Shown piece by piece: positions 7,555 through 14,511 of a DNA stretch of 21,952 nucleotides. Numbering within the stretch: position 1 is the first letter of the stretch; each line of letters starts with the position of its first letter. The notes under the pieces are model-generated. The model made no database searches, was not told where the DNA came from, and was given only the letters and a program-made list of their open reading frames with translations. Both the position numbers and the translations under genes were made by a program. The stretch is from an uncultured Eggerthella sp. GTDB taxonomy: Bacteria > Actinomycetota > Coriobacteriia > Coriobacteriales > Eggerthellaceae. The stretch lies in NCBI GenBank assembly GCA_959607715.1, contig CAUHNN010000021.1, forward strand, positions 1 to 21,952, in the 5' to 3' direction.

Positions 7555-8685
7555 CTACGATTCGGCGATCACGGATCGCAGGGCTGCGATGAGCTTCTCG
7601 TTTTCCTCATGCGAGCGAACCGCGACGAGGAAATAGCGCTTCCCTTCTACGCCAGGAACGCCGGCGAGGTCGCGCAAGGAGAACCCAAGCTTCTGAAGGC
7701 GATCGATCAGATCAGCCGAGCTCGCGATACCGAAATCCCTCGTTGCCCGCTCCTCAAGAGCACACATGACGAAATTCGCCTCGGAGGGGAATACCTTGAT
7801 GCCGGGCGTCAGGCTGAGCATGCACTGCATCCAGGGAATCTCCGATTCGAGCAACTGTGCCGTTTCCTCGAGGTATTCCCCCGTATGGGGAAATTCGCGC
7901 GCGACGACCTCGTTGAACAGCGTGATGTCGGAGCCGTCGACGAATTGGCGCATATGGCCGATCGCTCGCGGGCTGCCGACCACGTAGCTCATCGGGATGC
8001 CGGGCATCCCCAACTCGACCGAAAGGCTCCTGACGACGAAGAGATTCTTGTATTTCTGCGTCAAATGAACGAAGGATTCTCCCCCGAGCGTCAGCGAGAT
8101 ATTCGACTCGTCGACGATGACCCAATTGCACGCATCGAGGTAGCGCTTCAGAAGGCGCTCGGAAAGAAGGCGCGCGCACGGGAAGCTCGGGTTGGCGAGC
8201 ACCGCCGCATCGAACTGACAGCCGTTGCTGAAGGCGGTCTGCGGCTCGACGGCGGAAAGCGAATAGGGGTTCACCAGCTTCACCGGATTGTGGCCCACGT
8301 TGGCCACGGAAAGGAAATAGCCCGTCGGTGCCGGTGTGGGAATGCCGACATTGCACGGGCGATACGCCTGGGCGATCGCGCCGATGAGCGCCGTCGCGCT
8401 CGTTCCGGCCATGATCGATTCTTCGGGAATCTCGAAATAACGGGCCATGACGCGACTCAGATGCTGCCCATCGGCATTCGGGGAAAACGACAGATCCCCC
8501 TCGGCGATGGCGCTCGAAACAGCGTCCTTGACGCAGGCAGGCGTACCTAAGGGGTTCGCGGTGCAGGAGAAGTCGATCCAGTCGATCTCGGCTCGGATGT
8601 CATAGGGCAGCGCAAGCTCCTTCTTCTGAGCCGGAGCCTGCACGTCGTTGACCAGATCGGTCAACGCGTCGAAAGCCTTCATCAT
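7555..8685 (-). CDS. CobD/HisC-like fold-type I aminotransferase homologue lacking PLP-binding residues
   Basis: This 376-residue protein follows the threonine-phosphate decarboxylase (CobD)/histidinol-phosphate aminotransferase pattern: IDFSCTANPLGTP (residues 37-49) matches the CobD start motif, and AGTSATALIGAIAQAYRP (93-110) matches the cofactor phosphate loop. The active site is dismantled. The Schiff-base lysine expected in RS-(L/F)-(S/T)-K is V223 in RSLSVELG; the tyrosine of D-E-x-Y is N195 (DESN); the asparagine of NPxNP is F168 (NPSFP); and the C-terminal substrate arginine is probably L353. D192 is retained. The reading frame is intact with no stop or shift, so it looks like a maintained pseudoenzyme rather than a decaying gene. 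It is a single-gene unit with its own terminator and a long leader. The start at 8685 has GGGGAGG eight bases upstream. Its function is unknown. Confidence 0.85.
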   Translation of the reverse strand: MMKAFDALTDLVNDVQAPAQKKELALPYDIRAEIDWIDFSCTANPLGTPACVKDAVSSAIAEGDLSFSPNADGQHLSRVMARYFEIPEESIMAGTSATALIGAIAQAYRPCNVGIPTPAPTGYFLSVANVGHNPVKLVNPYSLSAVEPQTAFSNGCQFDAAVLANPSFPCARLLSERLLKRYLDACNWVIVDESNISLTLGGESFVHLTQKYKNLFVVRSLSVELGMPGIPMSYVVGSPRAIGHMRQFVDGSDITLFNEVVAREFPHTGEYLEETAQLLESEIPWMQCMLSLTPGIKVFPSEANFVMCALEERATRDFGIASSADLIDRLQKLGFSLRDLAGVPGVEGKRYFLVAVRSHEENEKLIAALRSVIAES

Positions 8686-8713
8686 GGAGTCGTCCCCTCC
8701 TTCCTTCGCCTAT

Positions 8714-8820
8714 CGAAACGGGGCGTCGTTTCGCCCCCAACAAAAGAAAGGACCACGCCCGCATCTGCGGGGGAGCCTTCCTGAACAATGGCCGCTTGCG
8801 TCGGCCTGGGTGAACTACCC
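8714..8820 (-). promoter_or_regulatory. Structured leader upstream of the CobD-like gene
   Basis: In minus-strand order four consecutive hairpins can be drawn: 8817-8820 with 8808-8811, 8802-8806 with 8790-8794, a two-part stem (8776-8781 with 8746-8751, enclosing 8767-8771 with 8758-8762), and 8727-8733 with 8714-8720. The outer part of the third stem contains a G-U pair only if the minus strand is transcribed. An alternative pairing of 8720-8725 with 8732-8737 competes with the last hairpin close to the SD site. A TGC-TAGGGT extended -10-like element lies at 8825-8817, which would make the first hairpin part of the promoter. I do not recognise a known riboswitch class. Confidence 0.4.
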
Positions 8821-8863
8821 TAGCACAATCCATGCGCCAAAGAGTCGGTGTTAGACTGTTCTC

Positions 8864-10321
8864 ATGGACACGCAATGGCGACATAAGGGAACCGATGTTC
8901 GCACCGATCACGTGCGATCACCACGGATGGGGCACAGTCGATCCGATTCTCCCCAATCTCTTGTGGATCCCCTCAATTTTGATAATTTGTCCGTCTTAAG
9001 CGATCCTGTGAAAAAAACCGCGGAGGGCACAACACGCCCCGATGGGCTACGCCTTTGGGAAGGCCCTGCGATCATCCTGATGGACCTCGATGCCTTCTTC
9101 GCTTCAGTCGAACAGCTTGACCACCCCGCTTGGCGAGGCAAGCCGGTCATCGTCGGCGGCAGCCCCGACAAGCGAGGAGTCGTATCGACCGCGTCCTACG
9201 AGGCGCGGCGCTACGGCGTCCATTCGGCGATGCCCTCCGCTATGGCCGCTCGACTCTGCCCCGACGCCATCTGGACTCCCGGAAACTTCCATCGCTATCG
9301 CGAGATGTCGAAAGCGGTGATGGAGATCCTCTACGATGAGTCGCCTCACCTTATGCAGGTCAGCATCGACGAAGCGTTTCTCGACGTAAGCCCGACACGA
9401 GCCAATCGAACCCATCCCTTCGTCGTCGCCCAGAGGATCCAATCGCGCGTCGACGAGCTCGGCATCACATGCTCGATCGGCGTCGGTCGATCGAAGTCGG
9501 TGGCAAAAATCGCCTCCGACCAGAATAAACCGCATGGCATCACCCTCGTCTATCCCGATGAAACCGAGGCCTTCCTGGCCCCTCTCCCCATCGGCGTGAT
9601 GAGCGGCGTCGGAGCGGTCGCCCAACGGAGACTCCATGATTTCCATATCAGGACGCTCGGAGAACTCGCTCGTGCCGATACGGCCATCCTGAAACGCATC
9701 TTCGGCGTGAACGCGGCTCTCATGGCCGACCGCGCACGCGGTATCGACACGCCCGTCGCCGACGGCAAGCAACCCGCCAAGTCGATCTCCAACGAGATCA
9801 GCTTCTCGACGAGCATCTCCGAGACGCGCGAGCTGCGAGGGCGTATCGCCACCATGGCCCACAAGGTCGGCAGGCGCCTCAGGGCCAAGGGGCTTGAGGG
9901 TAAAACGCTCCACCTGAAGATACGCCGCGACGACCTTGGCGTACGCACCTGCCAGCGCAAGGTGGAAGACCTCGGCACGAATGAACTGACCTGGATCCCC
10001 CTGCTCTACGAAATGCTCGACGAGATCCACGAAGAAGGCGAGGCGCTGCGCCTCGTCGGCGTCGGGGTAAGCGGATTCGACGAAGAATCGGTGCAAGAAA
10101 GCCTGTTCTCACTCGACGGCTTCGACGAGCCCAGCGACCCCAACTCGCCGAAGAGCGTCTCTCCCCTCCTGTCGAATGCGCGGAAAAACGCCGGGCTTCT
10201 GGAAGCGAACGACCGCATCGCCCAGCGCTTCGGGGAGGGAGCCGTGAGGTTCGGCCACGAGATCAAAACCTACGGTCAGACCACCGGAACAGCGCCGAAG
10301 AACCCCGAAGACTACCGCTAG
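8864..10321 (+). CDS. dinB: DNA polymerase IV (Y-family translesion polymerase)
   Basis: This 485-residue Y-family polymerase copies past damaged bases. Palm motifs are ILMDLDAFFASVE (D74 and D76), YEARRYGVHSAM (112-123) and the catalytic SIDEAFLD (167-174). A helix-hairpin-helix-like segment (MSGVGAVAQRRL) and a little-finger domain follow. QESLFSL (411-417) is a good beta-clamp binding motif. The catalytic core normally starts within about ten residues of the N-terminus, but here about 70 residues precede it. The ATG at 8864 follows a TAGACT -10 (8852-8857) by only six bases, so the message could be leaderless. A GTG at 9008 would give a more normal length. A GAAC-N4-GTTC SOS-box-like palindrome at 8889-8900 inside the extension supports a later start. 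The 3' end is certain, the 5' end is not. Confidence 0.92.
   Translation: MDTQWRHKGTDVRTDHVRSPRMGHSRSDSPQSLVDPLNFDNLSVLSDPVKKTAEGTTRPDGLRLWEGPAIILMDLDAFFASVEQLDHPAWRGKPVIVGGSPDKRGVVSTASYEARRYGVHSAMPSAMAARLCPDAIWTPGNFHRYREMSKAVMEILYDESPHLMQVSIDEAFLDVSPTRANRTHPFVVAQRIQSRVDELGITCSIGVGRSKSVAKIASDQNKPHGITLVYPDETEAFLAPLPIGVMSGVGAVAQRRLHDFHIRTLGELARADTAILKRIFGVNAALMADRARGIDTPVADGKQPAKSISNEISFSTSISETRELRGRIATMAHKVGRRLRAKGLEGKTLHLKIRRDDLGVRTCQRKVEDLGTNELTWIPLLYEMLDEIHEEGEALRLVGVGVSGFDEESVQESLFSLDGFDEPSDPNSPKSVSPLLSNARKNAGLLEANDRIAQRFGEGAVRFGHEIKTYGQTTGTAPKNPEDYR
8889..8900. promoter_or_regulatory. Possible LexA (SOS) box
   Basis: The palindrome GAAC-CGAT-GTTC matches the half-site core of the Gram-positive/actinobacterial LexA operator (CGAAC-N4-GTTCG). 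A GTTCG arm is complete on the right side. It lies 25 bases inside the longest dinB reading frame and about 110 bases before an alternative GTG start. SOS control of dinB is common, which raises the prior, but such a palindrome would turn up by chance in roughly one window of this size in three. Confidence 0.4.
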
Positions 10322-10359
10322 CGGCTCAACGGGACAGGCACTGTACTCGACAAGCGAAC

Positions 10360-11409
10360 CTAGTTGAACTTGAAGATCTTCTGGGCCAGGTGATACGCCG
10401 TCAAACCGAACTGGCGTCCCGCCGGCGTCGGGATGTTGACGCCGGAGTTGAGAAGCGTGCGACGCAAGCGGTGATACAGCTTCTCGTCCTTCGCCTTCAG
10501 ATACGCCCAGATCTCGTCGCGCTTCGCCTCGTTTTCAGGAGTCGGCTCCATACGCAGGAAGATCGAGCAGATGCACATCATCATGGAAAGGTAATTCCTC
10601 ATGTACTTGCGCAGGCGAATCTCAGCGACCTTATCGAGATCCACCGCGTCGATCATGGTCTTGGTCACCCTCAGCTGCTGATCGATGCGGGAAAGCATGA
10701 CCGATTCGTTGACCGACTGGTCCTCGCGGCCGATGAAGTAACGGTAAGCGTCCACATCGAAGTAGCGGATCGTCTGGACATGGGGCAGCGGCACGTAGAC
10801 GAAGATGTTGTCCACATAGAAACAATGCTCGGGAAGCTTCAAACCCGCTTCGCGTAGAACCGCTGTGCGGTAAATGACCGAGTGCATAAGCAGATACTGG
10901 GAGGAATGGAAATGACCCGCCTCTTCCCATCCGAACTCGCGGTCGACCGGGAACACGTTGGTGTAGCCCATCGACGTAGACGTGCCCTCGTGGACCTTCT
11001 CGTACACGTAGTTCGAGATGATCAGGTCGGTCGCCTTCCCGTCGGAGCCGATCGACTCACGATGCTCGAGTGCGCTTTTCTGGGCACGCAGGTACGGCAT
11101 GATGACGTCCATGGCGTCTTTGTCCATCCAGTCATCGGAATCGACGACCTTGAAATACAGACCCTCGGCGGCGGCCAGGCCCGCATTGACGGCACCGCCG
11201 TGGCCGGCGTTTTCCTGGTGAACGGCACGCACGATGCCAGGGTGCTCAGCCTCGAGCCGATCGCAGATCTGAGGGGTGTCGTCCTTGGTGGATCCATCGT
11301 CCACGAGAATGATCTCGATATCGTCCCCGCACGGCAGCAGGGAGTCAACGCAATTCTCCATGTACTCGGCCGAGTTGTAGCACGGCACCGCGAAGGAGAT
11401 CGTTTTCAT
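10360..11409 (-). CDS. Family 2 glycosyltransferase
   Basis: This 349-residue GT-A fold enzyme transfers a sugar from a nucleotide-sugar donor. ISFAVPCYNSAEYMENCVDSLL (from residue 4) is the canonical N-terminus, with the nucleotide-binding VDDGST (36-41), ENAGHGGAVNAGL (66-78) and the metal-binding DSDD (90-93). The C-terminal third contains mostly amphipathic helices and no clear transmembrane segment, so it is probably cytosolic or peripheral. The acceptor is unknown; cell-surface polysaccharide or glycolipid synthesis is the usual role. ATG at 11409 has GGTGA eight bases upstream; a GTG at 11421 is the alternative, with AAAGGA rather close. It stands alone, convergent with dinB and divergent from pta. 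The 38 bases separating it from dinB contain no clear terminator. Confidence 0.9.
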   Translation of the reverse strand: MKTISFAVPCYNSAEYMENCVDSLLPCGDDIEIILVDDGSTKDDTPQICDRLEAEHPGIVRAVHQENAGHGGAVNAGLAAAEGLYFKVVDSDDWMDKDAMDVIMPYLRAQKSALEHRESIGSDGKATDLIISNYVYEKVHEGTSTSMGYTNVFPVDREFGWEEAGHFHSSQYLLMHSVIYRTAVLREAGLKLPEHCFYVDNIFVYVPLPHVQTIRYFDVDAYRYFIGREDQSVNESVMLSRIDQQLRVTKTMIDAVDLDKVAEIRLRKYMRNYLSMMMCICSIFLRMEPTPENEAKRDEIWAYLKAKDEKLYHRLRRTLLNSGVNIPTPAGRQFGLTAYHLAQKIFKFN

Positions 11410-11594
11410 GAAGGGATTCACCGTTCCTTTCTCTTGGCAGCGGGCTTATGCCGCTTATCGGGCGCGGGAACCCACGCGCCTTGCCGCGCATTCCGCTCAC
11501 GCCCCCAGGATTTCCCTTAAGGGCACATTATACTCAGCCGATGCGCCTCGCGGTAAAATGAAGCGAAATGCACTGACGCACGAAAGGATCGCCC

Positions 11595-12584
11595 ATGACA
11601 ACGCTCATCGATTCGATGATTGAACGAGCACAAGCAGAACGCAAGACCATCGTGCTGCCCGAAGGACACGACGAACGCATCCTCGCCGCAGCGGAAGAGG
11701 TCCTCAAACGCAACATCGCCAACCTCATCATCCTGGGCGACGAGGCCGAGATCGCTGCCAAGGGATACGATCTGGCCGACGCCACCATCGTCAATCCCCT
11801 CACTTCCGACAAAGCCGAGGAATTCGCAGCTCTCCTGTACGAACTGCGCAAGAAGAAGGGTATGACCGAAGAAGAGGCCCACGAGCTGGTCAAGGACAAC
11901 ATCTACTTCGCTACGCTCATGGTGAAATCCGGCCTCTGCGACGGCCTGGTCGGCGGCGCAAGCTGCGCAACGGTCAAGATCCTCTCCCCTGCTCTCAAGA
12001 TCCTGAAGACCGCGCCTGGCGCACCTATGGTCAGCTCCCTGTTCCTCATGGACGTCCCCGAGTGCGACCTCGGTGAAAACGGCATCTTCGCCTTCGCCGA
12101 CTGCGCGCTCGAGGTTCAGCCCACCGCGGAGAAGCTCGCCCATATCGCCAACCTCACCAACGATTCCTTCAAGCGCCTCATCGGCAAAGAGGCCCGCATC
12201 GCCCTGCTGTCCCACTCCTCCCACGGCAGCGCCAAGAACGACGATGCTCAAAAGGTCGTCGATGCGATGGCCTACATCAAGGAAACCTACCCGGATCTCC
12301 TCGCCGACGGCGAGCTTCAGCTCGATGCCGCCATCATCCCCGAGATCGGCGCCTCTAAGGCCCCCAACTCACCGGTTGCCGGCAAGGCGAACGTCTTGGT
12401 CTTCCCCGATCTCGACGCTGCGAACATCGGCTACAAGCTCGTGCAGCGCCTCGGCAAGGCCCAGGCCTACGGACCGATCCTCCAGGGCATTGCCGCTCCC
12501 GTAAACGACCTCTCCCGCGGCTGCACCGCTGAAGACGTCGTCGGCGTCATCGCCATCACCTGCGTTCAGGCCCAGACGCTCTAA
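11595..12584 (+). CDS. pta: Phosphate acetyltransferase
   Basis: This 329-residue short-form phosphotransacetylase interconverts acetyl-CoA plus phosphate with acetyl phosphate plus CoA. It starts MTTLIDSMIERAQAERKTIV and has the family's IVLPEGHDERIL segment (residues 18-29). The C-terminal region is the conserved signature: ASKAPNSPVAGKANVLVFPDLDAANIGYKLVQRL followed by GPILQGIAAPVNDLSRGC. There are no N-terminal regulatory (DRTGG) domains. The SD AAAGGA lies six bases before the ATG. A TAAAAT at 11554-11559 could be the -10, giving a leader of about 30 bases; no clear -35 was found. Its partner ackA lies immediately downstream but on the opposite strand. Confidence 0.96.
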   Translation: MTTLIDSMIERAQAERKTIVLPEGHDERILAAAEEVLKRNIANLIILGDEAEIAAKGYDLADATIVNPLTSDKAEEFAALLYELRKKKGMTEEEAHELVKDNIYFATLMVKSGLCDGLVGGASCATVKILSPALKILKTAPGAPMVSSLFLMDVPECDLGENGIFAFADCALEVQPTAEKLAHIANLTNDSFKRLIGKEARIALLSHSSHGSAKNDDAQKVVDAMAYIKETYPDLLADGELQLDAAIIPEIGASKAPNSPVAGKANVLVFPDLDAANIGYKLVQRLGKAQAYGPILQGIAAPVNDLSRGCTAEDVVGVIAITCVQAQTL

Positions 12585-12640
12585 ACGAACCCCGCCGTCG
12601 AAGACAACCTCTTCCGCAGCGCGACGGTCACCCAAAAAAC

Positions 12641-12676
12641 AAATCCCGCCCCTCGAACCGAAGGGCGGGATTTTTT
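12641..12676. terminator. Bidirectional intrinsic terminator shared by pta and ackA
   Basis: An 11-pair perfect stem (12641-12651 with 12663-12673) encloses an 11-base loop. On the plus strand it runs into six T residues (12671-12676). On the minus strand the mirrored A-tract (12635-12643, interrupted) gives a U-rich tail. It sits between two convergent genes and can stop transcription from both. Confidence 0.88.
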
Positions 12677-12703
12677 CATGCTCTAGGATGCTCTTGGCTG
12701 TGC

Positions 12704-13933
12704 CTAGTCGCGCGAACCGGCGAACGGTACGATCTGGCTGCGCGCATGGACGATGTTGTACGTATCGCGCGCGATCATATATTCCTCGTCGGTGGGAATA
12801 ACGATGATCGGAACCTTGGAGCGATCGGAAGAGATGATGCGCTCGAAACCGCGCTGCTTATTCTTCTCAGGGTCGAGAATGATGCCAAGAGGCTGCCATC
12901 CGGCAAAGATCATGCGGCGCATCTTGTCGCAGTTCTCGCCAACGCCGGCCGAAAGGACGATGGCGTCCGTACCGCTCATGAGGGCAAGGTACTGACCGAT
13001 GTATTTCTTCACGCACGTTGAGTACATCTCATAGGCGAGGATGGCGCGCGGATCACCCGCATCGGAGGCTTCCCGCACGCTTCTCAGGTCGTTGCTGATG
13101 CCGGAAATGCCCAGAAGACCGGACTTCTTGTTGAGGATGGAATTCATCTCCTCGGCATCGAGGCCCTCATGGTCCATGAGGAACGTGACGATAGCAGGAT
13201 CGATCGATCCGCTGCGCGTGCCCATCATGAGACCATCAAGCGGCGTGAAGCCCATCGAGGTATCGATAGGGGTACCGTGATCGGTTGCGGTAACCGAGCA
13301 CCCGTTGCCCAAATGGCACGTGATCAAACGCAACTCGCTTGCCGGCTCACCGAGGACCGCAGCGGCGCGCTCGACCAGATAGCGGTGGGATGTCCCGTGA
13401 AAGCCGTACTTGCGCACGCCGTACTTTTCGTAGTACTCGTACGGAATCGGGTACATGTAGGAATACTGAGGCAACGACTGGAAGAACGACGTATCGAAGA
13501 CCGCAACCATCGGCGTTTCGGGCATGAGCTCTTGGCAGGCGTAGATGCCGGCCAAAGCAGCCTTGTTGTGAAGGGGAGCCAACTCAGCCAGTTCGTCGAT
13601 CTTCGCGATGACGTCGTCGTCGATAAGCGCCGACTCCTTGAAGTACTCTCCGCCATGGACGATGCGATGGCCCACGGCAGCGATCTCGTCCATAGACGAA
13701 ATGCAGGCGTGCTCGCCGTGCTGAAGCGTGGAGAGCACCACTTCCATGGCTTCGGTGTGGTCGCGAAGCGGACGATGGTGCACGACCTCGTTTTCGTCGA
13801 TGCCATGCTTATGAGACGACTGCTCGGTACCCACGCGCTCGCATAGGCCCTTGGCTAGAAGCTTATTGGTTGCAACATCGACCAATTGGTATTTCAGCGA
13901 CGACGATCCAGCGTTGACGACGAGAATGTTCAA
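12704..13933 (-). CDS. ackA: Acetate kinase
   Basis: This 409-residue ASKHA-fold kinase makes ATP and acetate from acetyl phosphate and ADP. Visible marks are NILVVNAGSSSLKYQL at the N-terminus (phosphate-1 motif), HRIVHGGEYF, FHGTSHRYL and the signature GTPIDTSMGFTPLDGLMMGTRSGSIDP, then FTAGVGEN-like SAGVGENC. The start is set at TTG 13933: the minus strand carries AAGGAGG seven bases before it, and the resulting MNILVVNAGSSS is the standard N-terminus. An ATG at 13969 would translate through that SD site. A TAAAAT -10-like element at 13973-13968 would give a 28-base leader. With pta it forms the substrate-level ATP pathway of fermentative metabolism, although here the two genes converge. 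Confidence 0.96.
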   Translation of the reverse strand: MNILVVNAGSSSLKYQLVDVATNKLLAKGLCERVGTEQSSHKHGIDENEVVHHRPLRDHTEAMEVVLSTLQHGEHACISSMDEIAAVGHRIVHGGEYFKESALIDDDVIAKIDELAELAPLHNKAALAGIYACQELMPETPMVAVFDTSFFQSLPQYSYMYPIPYEYYEKYGVRKYGFHGTSHRYLVERAAAVLGEPASELRLITCHLGNGCSVTATDHGTPIDTSMGFTPLDGLMMGTRSGSIDPAIVTFLMDHEGLDAEEMNSILNKKSGLLGISGISNDLRSVREASDAGDPRAILAYEMYSTCVKKYIGQYLALMSGTDAIVLSAGVGENCDKMRRMIFAGWQPLGIILDPEKNKQRGFERIISSDRSKVPIIVIPTDEEYMIARDTYNIVHARSQIVPFAGSRD

Positions 13934-13973
13934 GCGAACCCCTCCTTGTACGGAATTCATGCCTTCCATTTTA

Positions 13974-14163
13974 CGAAAAAGCCCTCCAAGGCCGCTTTGG
14001 CGCTCGGTACTTTACGGTGACTGGTAAGCGGTATCCAATAGCCTTCAAAAGGAGTGAAATCGCAGATAAGCGGTCATGTAACGGGCGCAAATCGGCTTCT
14101 TGCCCATAAAATGGCCCCGAAAAGGAGAAAGAAAATCGCGCGTTCTCCACAATAGCCGAAAGA
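13974..14163. other. Intergenic stretch between ackA and the xse operon
   Basis: About 310 bases separate ackA (13933) from xseB (14248). No supported gene was found. The ackA-proximal end holds the -10-like TAAAAT described under ackA. The xseB-proximal end holds two hairpins listed separately. The middle part is richer in A and T than the flanking genes. It contains only short open frames with no family resemblance. Confidence 0.5.
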
Positions 14164-14200
14164 AACTGCTCATTTACAGCCAAATGAGTAAATGCCAGTT
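14164..14200 (-). terminator. AT-rich stem-loop downstream of xseB, possible terminator
   Basis: Outer arms AACTG/CAGTT (14164-14168, 14196-14200) and inner arms CATTTAC/GTAAATG (14171-14177, 14188-14194) pair around a ten-base loop. A second, mutually exclusive pairing CTCATTT/AAATGAG (14169-14175 with 14182-14188) is also perfect. On the minus strand the stem is followed by a U-rich TTTCTTTC-like run, consistent with a terminator for the rnd-xse genes. Confidence 0.45.
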
Positions 14201-14208
14201 AAGAGCCC

Positions 14209-14242
14209 TGGCCACGCTCGCACTTACATGCAAGCGTGGCCA
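14209..14242 (-). terminator. Strong GC-rich hairpin five bases after xseB
   Basis: A 14-pair stem (14209-14222 with 14229-14242) closes a six-base loop. The single imperfect pair is G-U on the minus strand but C-A on the plus strand, so the minus strand is the transcribed one. No U-tract follows directly. It may stabilise the 3' end of the mRNA or act together with the next hairpin. Confidence 0.5.
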
Positions 14243-14247
14243 CGTCG

Positions 14248-14511
14248 CTACGCTTTGGAAAGGGAGCTATCCACGACATCGTCGTCGAGAGCGGAATCGA
14301 GCTGACCCATAAGAACGTCGATCTTCTGCTGAGCCCCCGAAAGACTCGTCTTCAAGTAGCGCAGAAGCGCAACGCCGCGCTCGTACTTCACCAAGCTCTC
14401 TTCGAGCTCGAGCGTATTGCTTTCAAGCGATTCGACGATCGCATTCAGCTCCGCAACGGCTTCTCGAAACGTAAGGCCCTCAACAGGGGACGGGGCAGCA
14501 TTCTCAGTCAT
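14248..14511 (-). CDS. xseB: Exodeoxyribonuclease VII small subunit
   Basis: This 87-residue helical subunit associates in several copies with XseA to form exonuclease VII, which digests single-stranded DNA from both ends. The family core is LTFREAVAELNAIVESLESNTLELEESLVKYERGVALLRYLKTSLSGAQQKIDVL (from about residue 13), a helical hairpin. Length is typical. The start overlaps the xseA stop by eight bases, so translation is probably coupled, matching the usual stoichiometric pairing. Two hairpins follow the gene. Confidence 0.95.
   Translation of the reverse strand: MTENAAPSPVEGLTFREAVAELNAIVESLESNTLELEESLVKYERGVALLRYLKTSLSGAQQKIDVLMGQLDSALDDDVVDSSLSKA

Noticed and set aside
8714..8820. Cobalamin riboswitch or SRP RNA before the CobD-like gene
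   Set aside because: The cobalamin core and B12 box order is not present, and the SRP tetraloop with its AGCAG strand is missing. The element is also too short for the classic cobalamin class.
13974..14005. Terminator-like TTTTT run on the minus strand just upstream of ackA
   Set aside because: The stem before the T run is interrupted and short, and the T run directly precedes the -10-like TAAAAT. It is more likely promoter flank.
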